Notes: a model not told the origin generated them from the letters alone. A stretch of 64,000 nt of DNA from Caldilineaceae bacterium (GCA_019637685.1 JAHBVF010000031.1:16187-80186), one strand, 5' to 3'. Counted from the stretch's first letter, positions 36,247 through 45,330 are shown. Translations and numbers: made by a program.

Positions 36247-37598
36247 GCCCCGATTGTTTCATTTTCCACCGCCACCTGCTCGCCGCTGCGCAAATCTTTG
36301 ACACCCACCACACCGCGGCCCACTTCTTCCGGCCCCAGGAGCAGGGCAAAGGGAATGTTGCGCTCGTCCGCGTATTTGAACTGGCGACCGTAGCGGTCCA
36401 GGTCCGGGTAGAGGTCCACCCGCAGCCCCGCAGCCCGCAGCTGGTGGGCCAGCCCCAAAGAGGCTGCCTGGGTGCTCTCGTCAAATTGAGTCACAAGCAC
36501 CTGGGGATGCCCAGCCAACTGCTCCGGGAACATCTCCCGTTCCTCCAGAATCAGCAGAATCCGCTCCAGCCCCAGGCTGAAGCCGCACGCGGGCATTGTC
36601 TGGTTGCTGAACATCCCCACCAGATCGTCGTAGCGTCCGCCGCCGCCGCCCGAACCGCTCAGCCCAGGGAACTCAATCTCGAAAATCGCGCCGGTATAAT
36701 AGCTCAGCCCCCGCGCCAGGAATGGATCCACGCGCAGGTGGCCCGCGGCGGGTCCGTGGCTGCTCAGAACCAGCACCTCTTTGAGTCCGGCCACGCCCCG
36801 GCTGCCCTGCTCCGAGCCTTCCAGCAGATCGCTCAGCCAGGCGATGTGCGCGCCTTCTTCGCCGGGCACACCGGCGATAAACCCCATCAGCGCGCCGGTG
36901 GATTCAGCGCTGACGCCCCGGTTCAACAGTTCGGCCTCCACCCCGTCCGGGCCGATTTTGTCCAATTTGTCCACGGCTACCAACGCCACGCCCTCCAACT
37001 CGCCAGGAATACCCGCCACTTCCATCAGCCCCCGCAGCACCCCCCGGTGGTTCAAACGGATGGCAAAGCCTTCGGGTCCATTCCCGGCAAAGCCCAATTC
37101 TTGCAGCACCTGCGCGCCCGCGGCCAGCACCTCGGCCTCCACCGCGGGGCTGGTGGACCCCACAATATCCACATCGCACTGATAGAATTCTCGATAGCGC
37201 CCTTTGGCCGGGCGGTCGGCCCGGTAGACCGGGGCAATCTGATAGCGTTTGAAGTAGCGGGGCAGGTCATTGCGATATTCGGCCACAATGCGGGCCAGGG
37301 GCACAGTCAGGTCATAGCGCAGACCCGCGTCCGCGATGCTCTCTTCTGTGGGGGTTTCTTCCAGGGCGCGCTGCAATTTGTCGCCCCGTTTGGCCACCCG
37401 AAAGATCAGCTGGTCGCCCTCATCGCCGTACTTGCCCAGCAGCGTATCCAGCCGTTCCATTGCCGGGGTTTCCAGCGGTTCAAAGCCATAGCTCTGATAG
37501 ACCCGTTCGATGACATTTATCACATATTTGCGGCGCAGGGTTTCCTGGGGTAGAAAGTCCCGGGCACCGCTGATTGGTTTGGTGTTGAACTTCGCCAT
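36219..37598 (-). CDS. hisS: Histidine--tRNA ligase
   Basis: HisRS charges tRNA-His. The 459-residue class II enzyme opens with KPISGARDFLP. It shows motif 2 (RADRPAKGRYREFYQCD), the histidine-binding GLSYYTGAIFEIE segment, motif 3 (GFSLGLERIL) and a C-terminal anticodon-binding domain (PQVLVTQFD through KYADERNIPFALLLG). Length is normal. The start is supported by ACGGAG. Its end overlaps the response regulator start, so this housekeeping gene heads the signalling operon. No T-box sequence was found in the leader. Confidence 0.97.
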   Translation of the reverse strand: MAKFNTKPISGARDFLPQETLRRKYVINVIERVYQSYGFEPLETPAMERLDTLLGKYGDEGDQLIFRVAKRGDKLQRALEETPTEESIADAGLRYDLTVPLARIVAEYRNDLPRYFKRYQIAPVYRADRPAKGRYREFYQCDVDIVGSTSPAVEAEVLAAGAQVLQELGFAGNGPEGFAIRLNHRGVLRGLMEVAGIPGELEGVALVAVDKLDKIGPDGVEAELLNRGVSAESTGALMGFIAGVPGEEGAHIAWLSDLLEGSEQGSRGVAGLKEVLVLSSHGPAAGHLRVDPFLARGLSYYTGAIFEIEFPGLSGSGGGGGRYDDLVGMFSNQTMPACGFSLGLERILLILEEREMFPEQLAGHPQVLVTQFDESTQAASLGLAHQLRAAGLRVDLYPDLDRYGRQFKYADERNIPFALLLGPEEVGRGVVGVKDLRSGEQVAVENETIGAWLSARIRS

Positions 37599-37846
37599 CC
37601 GTTGACTCCGTATATTAACTTCGTATAAGGTGGGGATTTTTACTATTTATCTATCAGATTGTACCACTTTTGTAAAGAGGAGAGGAATGGCGAATTGGGG
37701 AGGGATAGGGGCGTGTTGGAAGGAGCGCATAATCTGGGCTGGGAACGCAGCCATTCCCGGCCGCGATTGGGCCACTATATGGATGCCGGGATTGATGCGG
37801 GTTGTGCGCCGACGAGAAAGTGCTCATACCCAGCGGTGTGCGTCCG

Positions 37847-38908
37847 TCAGCCGTGGCTCTCCGGGCGCAGGCCAGAGGCGATAACCTCCTGATAGGCCGC
37901 TATACGTTCCCGCCGCAGGGCACGCTTGTGACCCAGCAGTGCTTTTGCGCCTTCCGCTGCCACCTGCACGCGAAATTCCAGGAGCAGATAGAGACGCAGC
38001 AGCTCCGCCCAAAAGGTGCCAAAATACTTGCCCGCATAATGCACTTTGCTGCGGTTGAAGAGAATCTGCCGCCGGGTACTCACCTGTCCGCTGCTGCGTC
38101 CTTCGTAGTGGATGACCATTGCGCCTGGCTCGTAGACCACCCGCCAGCCCGCGTCCTTCACCCGCCGGCACAGGTCGGTCTCCTCGCTGTACATAAAAAA
38201 GGCGGGATCAAAGCCGCCCACCTGGGCCAGGACTTCGCCCCGCACCAGCAGCGCTGCACCCACCAGCCAGTCCACATCCTGGCGCACCGCGGGCGACCAG
38301 TCGTCCAGATAATAGCGCCGCGCCCAGGGGTTGCCCGGCCACAGCCGTCCCAGCCACGTGCTCTCAAAGAAGCCGGTCAGCCGGGTGGGAAAGCGTCGCC
38401 GGGTGCTTTGCAGGCTGCCGTCCCCATAGCGCAGTTGTGGTCCAATCGCGCCAATCGATTCGTCGTTGGCAATCCCCGCATAGAGGGTCCACAGGCTGTT
38501 GGGCAGCACTTCTGTGTCGGGATTCAGAAAGTAGACGAAGCGGGGGACGAGAGGCGAGTTGCGTGTTGTGGTCTGCGGTCTGCGGTCTGCGGTCCGCGGT
38601 CTTTCCTTCACATCGTAGCCCAGCACCTCCAGCCCCCGGTTATTCCCGCCGGTAAAGCCCAGGTTTTCAGCGCTGAGAATAGCCTCCACCCAAGGGAAAC
38701 GGCTGGGGAGCAGGGAGGGGGTCGCGTCCTGGCTGGCATTGTCCACCACCAACACGCGCAGGGTCGCGCTGCTGTCCGGGCCAAAGCCGCGCAGCTTAGG
38801 ATCGTCGGTTGGCTGGCTCTGCCGGGCGATGGATTCCAGGCAGGCACGCAACAGATCCCACACATTCCAGGAGACGATGACGATGGCGAGATCAGCGGAT
38901 TTTTGCAT
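37847..38908 (-). CDS. Family 2 glycosyltransferase with a heptanucleotide-repeat insertion
   Basis: A 353-residue GT-A fold glycosyltransferase of the rhamnosyl/dTDP-sugar transferase type, cytoplasmic. It begins LAIVIVSWNVWDLL and has the NLGFTGGNNRG motif, the metal-binding FLNPDTEV motif and the acceptor-site motif (GGFDPAFFMYSEETDLCRR). Between residues about 101 and 122 a basic, Thr/Arg/Pro-rich stretch interrupts the usual spacing before the DxD-like motif; at DNA level it contains four 7-bp repeats. Gain or loss of one repeat would shift the frame. It likely acts in cell-surface polysaccharide synthesis, near the polyprenyl synthase and phosphohexomutase genes. The sugar and acceptor are unknown. 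Confidence 0.88.
   Translation of the reverse strand: MQKSADLAIVIVSWNVWDLLRACLESIARQSQPTDDPKLRGFGPDSSATLRVLVVDNASQDATPSLLPSRFPWVEAILSAENLGFTGGNNRGLEVLGYDVKERPRTADRRPQTTTRNSPLVPRFVYFLNPDTEVLPNSLWTLYAGIANDESIGAIGPQLRYGDGSLQSTRRRFPTRLTGFFESTWLGRLWPGNPWARRYYLDDWSPAVRQDVDWLVGAALLVRGEVLAQVGGFDPAFFMYSEETDLCRRVKDAGWRVVYEPGAMVIHYEGRSSGQVSTRRQILFNRSKVHYAGKYFGTFWAELLRLYLLLEFRVQVAAEGAKALLGHKRALRRERIAAYQEVIASGLRPESHG
38571..38598. repeat. Heptanucleotide tandem repeat inside the glycosyltransferase gene
   Basis: GTCTGCG occurs three times in tandem (38571, 38578, 38585), followed by one variant copy GTCCGCG (38592). Seven is not a multiple of three, so slippage would switch the downstream frame off or on. 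Confidence 0.85.
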
Positions 38909-38937
38909 AAGTGAGAAGAATAGCAGCCAGGGGCAGA

Positions 38938-40056
38938 TTAATTGCTGCGGTGTACAACAAAGCTACACAGCCCCACCAGCGCCTCTTTGATGCGGCTGTC
39001 GGGGAAAGGGGATAGATTGGCCTCTGCTCTGTCCAAAAAGTCAACGGCTTCGTCCCGGGCCGCGTCAATTGCACCACTGGCGCGGATGGCGGCAACGGCT
39101 TCTGCCACCGCCTGGTCCAATTGTTCTGGCTCCCCGGCTTCTGCGGCCAGGCGAGCGCTGGTCAGCCGTTCCACCAGCGCGGGCGCGTCGCTCTGCTGGC
39201 GCAGATAGTGTAGAAAGGGCAACGTCAGTGTGCCCTGGCGCAGATCGCTGCCGGCCGGTTTGCCCAGTGTTCTGTCGTCTCCCGTGAAGTCCAGAATGTC
39301 GTCCATAATCTGGAAGGCCATGCCAAAGTGATAGCCAAATTCCTTCAACTGGGCCACCTGCAACCGCGAGAAACCGACCAGCACACCGGCGGCTTCGCTG
39401 GCCGCGCTGAAGAGGCTGGCCGTCTTGGCGTAGATGCGCTGATAATAGTTTTCCCGCTCCTGCCCATACTCATTGCGGGCAAATAGCTGGCGCATTTCGC
39501 CGTCTACAATAATTTGCAGGGTGTTGCTGAAAATGTGGATGACCTGACTGTTGTCCGTCTGCGCGGCAAAGAGCGCGGCCCGGGCAAACATATGATCCCC
39601 GGCCAGCACTGTGGCGCCCTGGCTCCAGGAAGCGTTGAGGGTGGGTGCGCCCCGGCGCAATAGACTGCCGTCGATCACATCGTCGTGGACGAGAGTGGCT
39701 GTGTGCAGCATCTCCACCGCCGCGGCCAAAGCGGTGAGTTGGGGCTGGTTGGCCCAGTTGGCAATGGGCGTCTCCAGTTGGGCGGTCAACAGGGCCAGAC
39801 CGGGGCGCAGCCGTTTGCCGCCGCTGCCGATCAGTTCCACAAAGGCGTCGGCCAAAGGCGCGAAGACAGACGATTCCACCGTCTTCATCTGCTTTTCTAC
39901 CAAACGCAGACCGCCCTGCACCGGCTCCAGCAACTGGCGCACAGTTTGGGGCGTGCGGGGTATCGACAACTTGCCATTGACGCCCGGATGCGCTCCTGGG
40001 GGCAAGGGAAGTGGCGACTGTCTGGCTTTGCTGCGTACACTCAACTCGTCAGGCAT
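38938..40056 (-). CDS. Trans-polyprenyl diphosphate synthase
   Basis: Elongates allylic diphosphates with isopentenyl diphosphate to make the polyprenyl chain of quinones or carrier lipids. I chose ATG 40056, which has AGGAAG at good spacing and overlaps the tatD stop by eight bases; the frame stays open to 40119. The 372-residue product has the GGKRLRP motif, the first aspartate-rich motif (LVHDDVIDGSLLRRG) and the second (QIMDDILDFTGDD). The N-terminal 45 residues are extra to the family core. The residue mix before the first Asp motif (EMLHTATL) suits a long-chain (C30-C50) product. Translationally coupled to tatD. Confidence 0.93.
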   Translation of the reverse strand: MPDELSVRSKARQSPLPLPPGAHPGVNGKLSIPRTPQTVRQLLEPVQGGLRLVEKQMKTVESSVFAPLADAFVELIGSGGKRLRPGLALLTAQLETPIANWANQPQLTALAAAVEMLHTATLVHDDVIDGSLLRRGAPTLNASWSQGATVLAGDHMFARAALFAAQTDNSQVIHIFSNTLQIIVDGEMRQLFARNEYGQERENYYQRIYAKTASLFSAASEAAGVLVGFSRLQVAQLKEFGYHFGMAFQIMDDILDFTGDDRTLGKPAGSDLRQGTLTLPFLHYLRQQSDAPALVERLTSARLAAEAGEPEQLDQAVAEAVAAIRASGAIDAARDEAVDFLDRAEANLSPFPDSRIKEALVGLCSFVVHRSN

Positions 40057-40960
40057 ACTCTTCCTGGCCACCAGCATTTGTTCGTCCGTCCCCTTTGGCA
40101 AAGCCATCGGCCAGCCCAAAGAATGTCAGCGCCAGTGTGCTTGTGCGCCGAGATGTCTCGTCCACCGATTTGTCCAGCAACCCGGCCACCTTTTCCGCCA
40201 CCAGCGCCACATGGCCCGGCTCATTGCGCTTGCCCCGAAAGGGATGGGGCGTCAGATAAGGCGCGTCTGTCTCGATCAGCAGTCGGTCGGCCCGCAGTTG
40301 CGGGACCAACTCGTGCATCTGCCGTGCATTTTTGAAAGTCACCGGCCCGGCAATGCCCAGCACAAAGTTCCAACGGTAGGCCCGTTCGGCCAGGGCCAGA
40401 TCGCCGCCAAAAGCGTGCAACACACCGGCATAGGGGCGGGCGGCGAGGGGTGAGTTGTGGAACTGTTTGCTCTGCACCCATTCTTCCAATATCGCCGCCA
40501 CATCGTCGGATGCGTCCCGGTTGTGGATAATCACCGGCAGCCCCAACTCCGCGGCCAATGCCAACTGTGCCCGAAAGGCAACGGCCTGCTGCGCTGGGGT
40601 CACTTTCTCCCAGTAGTAGTCCAGACCGATCTCGCCGACAGCAACGACCTTCGGGTGGGCGGCCAACGCGCGCAATTCATCCACAGTGGCGGATTCAAAA
40701 TCCCCGCTGCTGTTGGGGTGAACACCGACCGCCACATAGACTTCCGGTGTGGCGTCGGCCAATGCCAGCGCACCCTGACACTGTTCCACATCAATGCCGG
40801 GGATGACAATCAGTCGCACCCCCGCGGCCCGCGCCCGCTCGATTACAGCGGCCCGGTCCTCATCGAAATGGGCCAGATCGAGGTGGCAATGGCTATCCAC
40901 CAGAAAGAACGATTCATTAGTTTTTCCTGGTTGCGAAGACATACTGTGCGGTTGCATCAT
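40049..40960 (-). CDS. tatD: TatD-family metal-dependent DNase/hydrolase
   Basis: A TIM-barrel metal-dependent hydrolase of the TatD family, with 3'-exonuclease or D-aminoacyl-tRNA deacylase-like activity in different members. The 303-residue product has the HxH metal motif (DSHCHLDLAHF), the glutamate in VAVGEIGLDYY, the histidine of VIIHNRDA, and the late aspartate TDAPYLTPHPFRG. Slightly longer than usual, it carries an insertion near QSKQFHNSPLAARP. M2 and M7 are alternative starts. A -10-like TAAAAT lies nine bases upstream, suggesting a near-leaderless mRNA. Confidence 0.93.
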   Translation of the reverse strand: MMQPHSMSSQPGKTNESFFLVDSHCHLDLAHFDEDRAAVIERARAAGVRLIVIPGIDVEQCQGALALADATPEVYVAVGVHPNSSGDFESATVDELRALAAHPKVVAVGEIGLDYYWEKVTPAQQAVAFRAQLALAAELGLPVIIHNRDASDDVAAILEEWVQSKQFHNSPLAARPYAGVLHAFGGDLALAERAYRWNFVLGIAGPVTFKNARQMHELVPQLRADRLLIETDAPYLTPHPFRGKRNEPGHVALVAEKVAGLLDKSVDETSRRTSTLALTFFGLADGFAKGDGRTNAGGQEEYA

Positions 40961-40969
40961 CGTTTGTAC

Positions 40970-40975
40970 ATTTTA
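40970..40975 (-). promoter_or_regulatory. Candidate -10 box nine bases upstream of tatD
   Basis: TAAAAT on the minus strand ends nine bases before the ATG at 40960. The matching -35 (TTTATC region) is weak. The spacing would give an mRNA with only two or three leader nucleotides. Confidence 0.4.
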
Positions 40976-41041
40976 TCACAGACGCGAATGCAGATAAAGT
41001 AGGGGGGATTGCAGGTAGCAAGTGACGCGAGAGAGCGCACA

Positions 41042-42487
41042 TCACCCTGTCTCCCCAATTCCGGCCAGCCGCTGCCCGTCTGCCAGAATATCATCCACCA
41101 GATCGCCGTGGGTGGTTTCGGTGTAGACCCGGATGAGCGGTTCTGTGCCGGAGAAGCGCACCAGCAGCCAGCCGCCGTCTTCCATCACAAATTTGTAGCC
41201 GTCAATTGTCATCAGTTCGGTGATGGGGATGCCGCCCAAGGTTTTGCCGATGATGTCGATGCTGTCCAGCCGCTTTTTGGCTGTCTGCTTCATTTCGTCG
41301 CCGGTCAGCCGGGTGTCGATGCGCCCGTAGAAGTGTTCGCCCACTGTGTCGAAGAGAATGCGCAGGAGTTCGGTCGGCTTCTTGCCCGTGCGCACCAGAA
41401 AATCGAGCAGGTAGAGATTGGCGAGGATGCCGTCCCGTTCGGGCACGTGGCCGCGGAAGGCATAGCCGCCGCTCTCCTCGCCACCGATGAGCGCGTCGTG
41501 CTCCACCATGGCCGGGGCTACATATTTGAAGCCCACGCCGGTGTTGACGACCGGCACGCCGTAGATTTTGCCCAGTTTGTCCAGCATGGAAGTGGTGCTG
41601 AGGGTCTTGACGATTGTGCCCCGCTCGCCCCGCACTTCCAACAGATAGTAGGCCAGCAGGCCGTAGACCCGTAGCTGGTCCACAAACTCGCCGTTCTCGT
41701 CGCCAAAGCCGCAGCGGTCCGCGTCCCCGTCCAGAATGCAGACGCAATCCGCGCCCACCCGTTTGCCCACAGCCAGCCCCGCGTCCACATTGGGCGGAAT
41801 CGGTTCCGGGCGGGACATCTCCGGGAAGATGGGGTTGCGCTCCGCGTGGACTTCGATGATTTCGGTCTTGCCCCCGCCCAGAATTTCGGTCAGCCAGCCC
41901 GCGCCGTTGCCCCACATATTGTCCACGACGACTTTCAGCCCCGCGTCTTTGATGGGCTGCACGTCGATCAGTTTGGCGAGATGGGTCAGGTAGGCGGGTT
42001 TGGGGTTGAAATATGCCACCGCGCCGCTCTGCAGGGCTTCCCGCAGGGGCGTGCGACGGATAGCAGCCGCGTCGTCCGCTGCGGGGATGCGCGCCTCAAT
42101 CGCTTTCAACCCTGCCGGATCAATCGCGCCGCCGCCCGCGTCCCGCACTTTGAAGCCGTTGTCCTCCGGCGGGTTGTGGCTGGCGGTAATATTGACCGCA
42201 GCCACTGCGCCCAGATTCGGCGCGCTGAAACTGATGACCGGCGTGGGTGTCGCGCCGTCAGTCAGGTGGACGTGGAAGCCGTTGCCCGCCAGCACCTCCG
42301 CCACCGCGGCCGCGAAATGTTCGCCCAGAAAGCGCTTGTCGTGGCCAACGACGACCGCTTTGCCGTCGTGGCCTTCGCTGCTCAGATAATCGGCAAAGCC
42401 CTGCGCGGCCCGGCGCACATTGGCAAAAGTATAATCCTCGGCAATGCGTCCCCGCCAGCCGTCAGTTCCAAATTTGATGTCGCTCAT
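41042..42487 (-). CDS. Phosphoglucomutase/phosphomannomutase family protein
   Basis: An alpha-D-phosphohexomutase interconverting hexose 1- and 6-phosphates for cell-surface sugar nucleotide supply. The 481-residue product begins IKFGTDGWRG. It has the phosphoserine loop TASHNPPEDNGFK, the Mg-binding DGDADRCG motif, the sugar-specificity loop GGEESGGYAF, and the C-terminal phosphate-binding RFSGTEPLIRVY. Substrate choice between glucose and mannose cannot be told from these motifs. It is separated from a second phosphohexomutase gene by the Shedu-like gene. Confidence 0.94.
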   Translation of the reverse strand: MSDIKFGTDGWRGRIAEDYTFANVRRAAQGFADYLSSEGHDGKAVVVGHDKRFLGEHFAAAVAEVLAGNGFHVHLTDGATPTPVISFSAPNLGAVAAVNITASHNPPEDNGFKVRDAGGGAIDPAGLKAIEARIPAADDAAAIRRTPLREALQSGAVAYFNPKPAYLTHLAKLIDVQPIKDAGLKVVVDNMWGNGAGWLTEILGGGKTEIIEVHAERNPIFPEMSRPEPIPPNVDAGLAVGKRVGADCVCILDGDADRCGFGDENGEFVDQLRVYGLLAYYLLEVRGERGTIVKTLSTTSMLDKLGKIYGVPVVNTGVGFKYVAPAMVEHDALIGGEESGGYAFRGHVPERDGILANLYLLDFLVRTGKKPTELLRILFDTVGEHFYGRIDTRLTGDEMKQTAKKRLDSIDIIGKTLGGIPITELMTIDGYKFVMEDGGWLLVRFSGTEPLIRVYTETTHGDLVDDILADGQRLAGIGETG

Positions 42488-42561
42488 GCGTGCTCCTGAA
42501 GAAGATAAAAAAGGAAACAGATTTCCACATTGTGATGTGTCAGAAATGCTACTGTCGAATC

Positions 42562-43311
42562 TCAGGCTTCGCCGTCCTGGTTACTCATTGTCTTTAGTAA
42601 ACTGATAACATGCGTCATGAATTTGAGAATATTATCGTAAGTCAGAATCTGGATTGAAGGAGTAATCCTTTGTTTCGCATTTATTCTTTCAATCAATTCT
42701 TGCGGGAGGTTAAAACCAAGAATGAGAATACATCGAGGATTATCGAAATTTAGCCCTCTTCGCCTGAGGTAATCTCTTTCTAAACGAGCCAGATCTAAAT
42801 ACCTTTCTGCTTGATTCCAACTTTCGTTAAAGCCAGAAGTGAACTCCCCATCGCTACGAAATATTGGCATGAATGGTGGCTTGATTTCAAAAATATCTTG
42901 CTGGTTATCCCATACCCTAACTCCTGTAAAGTCAGGGATATTGTGACTGTCAAGCCTTTGATGCCTCTCAATTGATTCATAATGTGTTCCCAATACCCAC
43001 GGGAAATTCCGAAAAAATTCTTGATATTTCGCTTCTTCGTTATCCCTCATTTCAAGCAGATTTCTCAGTTCTTGAAGAGGTCTATCCAATTGCGTATTTC
43101 TCTTGGGCAGTACTTCTCGTCTAATGATGCCAAGTTGGCCATTGTTGTCTTCCCATATCAAAACTCGATTTTCTTCTAACTGAGGAAGCAAGTGTGCAAT
43201 GGAGGTTCTATTTACTCCCAACCTGCGGGCGATTTCTGCCTCACCCAAACCTTGAGGATGAGCTAAAAGCAGGGTTTCGATTTGCTGCAATAGTTGCTGT
43301 TTTGCAGTCAT
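42562..43311 (-). CDS. Shedu-like (DUF4263-type) nuclease with N-terminal winged helix
   Basis: A 249-residue protein. Residues about 1-65 form a winged helix-turn-helix (EIARRLGVNRTSIAHLLPQLEE). Residues about 90-200 resemble the Shedu SduA/DUF4263 PD-(D/E)xK domain: a KYQEFFRNFPWVLG opening, then Asp127 (IPDF), Glu142-x-Lys144 (FEIK) and Gln167 (NQAERYL). Shedu is a single-gene antiphage system in which the nuclease domain is joined to varied sensor domains. The gene is visibly more AT-rich than both neighbours, with AAA/TTT-rich codons, suggesting recent transfer between two phosphohexomutase genes. No partner gene is present. The assignment rests on motif order. Confidence 0.72.
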   Translation of the reverse strand: MTAKQQLLQQIETLLLAHPQGLGEAEIARRLGVNRTSIAHLLPQLEENRVLIWEDNNGQLGIIRREVLPKRNTQLDRPLQELRNLLEMRDNEEAKYQEFFRNFPWVLGTHYESIERHQRLDSHNIPDFTGVRVWDNQQDIFEIKPPFMPIFRSDGEFTSGFNESWNQAERYLDLARLERDYLRRRGLNFDNPRCILILGFNLPQELIERINAKQRITPSIQILTYDNILKFMTHVISLLKTMSNQDGEA

Positions 43312-43362
43312 TTATCTAACTCCATTGGAATCCCTGTACCGCGGACATCCGTGTCCGTTTGT

Positions 43363-45027
43363 TTACACCCCACCCGCTGCGAAGGCATCGCTGACCAACT
43401 CCCGGGCTTCGGCGATCAGTTGCTCCAGATGTTTCTCGCCCCGGAAGCTCTCGGCGTAGATTTTGTAGATTTCCTCGGTGCCCGAGGGACGAGCCGCAAA
43501 CCAGCCATTCTCCGTCGTCACTTTCAGCCCGCCGATGGCCGCGTTGTTGCCCGGCGCGCGGGTGAGTTTGGCCGTAATCGGCTCGCCCGCCAGTTTTGTG
43601 GCCGTCACCATTTCCGGCGACAGGTCGCTCAGGACAGCCTTCTGCGCCCGATTGGCCGGCGCGTCGATGCGGTTGTAGACCGGGCTGCCGAAGCGCTGCT
43701 CCAACTCGGCGTAGTGTTCGCCGGGGTCCCGGCCCGTCTTCGCCACAATCTCCGCGGCCAGCAGGTCCAGAATAATGCCGTCCTTATCGGTTGTCCAAAC
43801 TGTGCCGTCCGTGCGCAGGAAAGACGCGCCCGCGCTCTCCTCCCCACCGAAGCCGTAGGAGCCATCCACCAGCCCATCCACAAACCACTTGAAACCCACC
43901 GGCACTTCGGCCAGCCGTCGTCCCAAATGGGCCGCCACCCGGTCGATCATCGACGACGAAACCAGCGTCTTGCCCACCGCGGCGTCGGCCCGCCAGCCCG
44001 GACGGTTCTGGAAAAGATAGGAAATGGCGACGGCCAGGTAGTGGTTAGGGTTGAGCAGACCGCTGCTGCGGGTGACAATGCCGTGGCGGTCCGCGTCCGG
44101 GTCGTTGCCAAAGGCGATGTCGAACTGATCTTTCAGCCCGACCAAACTTGCCATCGCATAGGGCGAGGAGCAGTCCATGCGGATTTTGCCGTCTTTGTCC
44201 ACTGTCATAAAGCCAAAAGTCGGATCGACGCGCGGATTGACAACGGTCAGATTCAGCCCGTAGCGCTCGGCGATGGGTTCCCAATAGCGGATACTGGCCC
44301 CACCCATCGGGTCCGCGCCGATTTTCAGCCCGGCCCCGGCAATCGCCTGCATATCCACAACGCTGCCCAAATCGGCCACATACGGGGTGACGTAATCGTA
44401 GGCTTGCACGTTCCCCGCGGCCAGCGCGTTGCGCAGCGTCATCCGTTTCACGCCCTTCAATCCGTCGGCCAAAAAGGCGTTGGCTGCGGCCTGGACAACT
44501 TTTGTGGTGGAGGTATCGGCTGGCCCGCCGCTGGGCGGGTTGTACTTAAAACCGCCGTCGCCGGGTGGGTTGTGGGAAGGGGTGATGACAATTCCGTCGG
44601 CCAGACCCGCGCCCGCACCGGCTTTGCGTCCCCGGTTGTGGGCGAGAATGGCGTGGGAGATGACCGGCGTGGGCGTGTAGCCCATCCCCGACTGATAGCG
44701 CACTTCCACGCCGTTGGCCGCCAGCACTTCAATGGCCGAGGCCAGGGCTGGCTCGGAGAGGGCGTGGGTGTCCATTCCCAGAAAGAGCGGACCGTCGATG
44801 CCTTCGTCCCGGCGATAGTCGGCGATGGCCTGGCTGATGGCGAGGATGTGGTCTTCGTTGAAACTGCCCGCGGCGGATGTGCCCCGGTGGCCTGATGTGC
44901 CGAAGCTCACCTGTTGGGAAACGTCCGCCGCGTCCGGGTGGCCGGTGTAGTAATCCGAGACGAGACGGGGCACATTCACCAGCATTTCCAGTGGGGCCGG
45001 TTTCCCGGCTAATTCGTGCAGGGCCAT
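43363..45027 (-). CDS. pgm: Alpha-D-glucose phosphate-specific phosphoglucomutase
   Basis: Interconverts glucose 1-phosphate and glucose 6-phosphate, feeding glycogen and sugar-nucleotide synthesis. I chose ATG 45027, seven bases after GAGGAG; an in-frame TTG at 45042 would lie upstream of that Shine-Dalgarno. The 554-residue product has SFGTSGHRG, the phosphoserine loop TPSHNPPGDGGFKYNPP, the metal loop DPDADRHG and the sugar-binding GGEESAGASF. Length and the FKWFVDGLVDGS segment fit the Pgm (PGM1-like bacterial) subfamily rather than PMM/PGM. Confidence 0.95.
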   Translation of the reverse strand: MALHELAGKPAPLEMLVNVPRLVSDYYTGHPDAADVSQQVSFGTSGHRGTSAAGSFNEDHILAISQAIADYRRDEGIDGPLFLGMDTHALSEPALASAIEVLAANGVEVRYQSGMGYTPTPVISHAILAHNRGRKAGAGAGLADGIVITPSHNPPGDGGFKYNPPSGGPADTSTTKVVQAAANAFLADGLKGVKRMTLRNALAAGNVQAYDYVTPYVADLGSVVDMQAIAGAGLKIGADPMGGASIRYWEPIAERYGLNLTVVNPRVDPTFGFMTVDKDGKIRMDCSSPYAMASLVGLKDQFDIAFGNDPDADRHGIVTRSSGLLNPNHYLAVAISYLFQNRPGWRADAAVGKTLVSSSMIDRVAAHLGRRLAEVPVGFKWFVDGLVDGSYGFGGEESAGASFLRTDGTVWTTDKDGIILDLLAAEIVAKTGRDPGEHYAELEQRFGSPVYNRIDAPANRAQKAVLSDLSPEMVTATKLAGEPITAKLTRAPGNNAAIGGLKVTTENGWFAARPSGTEEIYKIYAESFRGEKHLEQLIAEARELVSDAFAAGGV

Positions 45028-45047
45028 TGGTTCACTCCTCAAATAAA

Positions 45048-45075
45048 AATCACGAAGTCACAGAGATACGAAGGG
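45048..45075. repeat. CACGAAGTCACAGAGATACGAAGG-type intergenic repeat
   Basis: A short internally periodic sequence (CACGAAG, CACAGAG, TACGAAGG) directly upstream of pgm. The remainder of 45076-45330 between the divergent genes has an extended -10-like TGCTACACT at 45269-45277 as the only promoter candidate for the plus-strand gene. Confidence 0.35.
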
Positions 45076-45330
45076 GATGGGGGGATGGAAAATAGGGTGG
45101 GCGCGCACGCCTCTGGCGCAGTGCATTGTGACGAACGTTGCGGGTCGCACGATCTTCACGCGGGGGCATGCCTTCTCCTCATTGTAAAGCGTACTGACGG
45201 TTCGCTCTACAGTTACGCAACGGTGACGGCGAACAGACGGGAACGCGGCCCGCTTGCCTGGAAAACCTTGCTACACTGTCAATCAACCAACTGTCGTCAC
45301 CCGTTCGCGCCTGCACAGGAGAGAAGCCCG

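Noticed and set aside
37599..37846. Possible T-box leader upstream of hisS
   Set aside because: No T-box consensus or specifier stem was found; the region shows only AT-rich sequence, weak promoter-like boxes (TTTACA at 37671-37676) and a GAATGGCGAATT repeat. The plus-strand frame at 37630-37884 overlaps the end of the glycosyltransferase gene and looks like chance.
40531..40545. TTGTGGATAA, matching a DnaA box on the minus strand
   Set aside because: It is a single copy inside tatD with no cluster of further boxes or AT-rich unwinding region.
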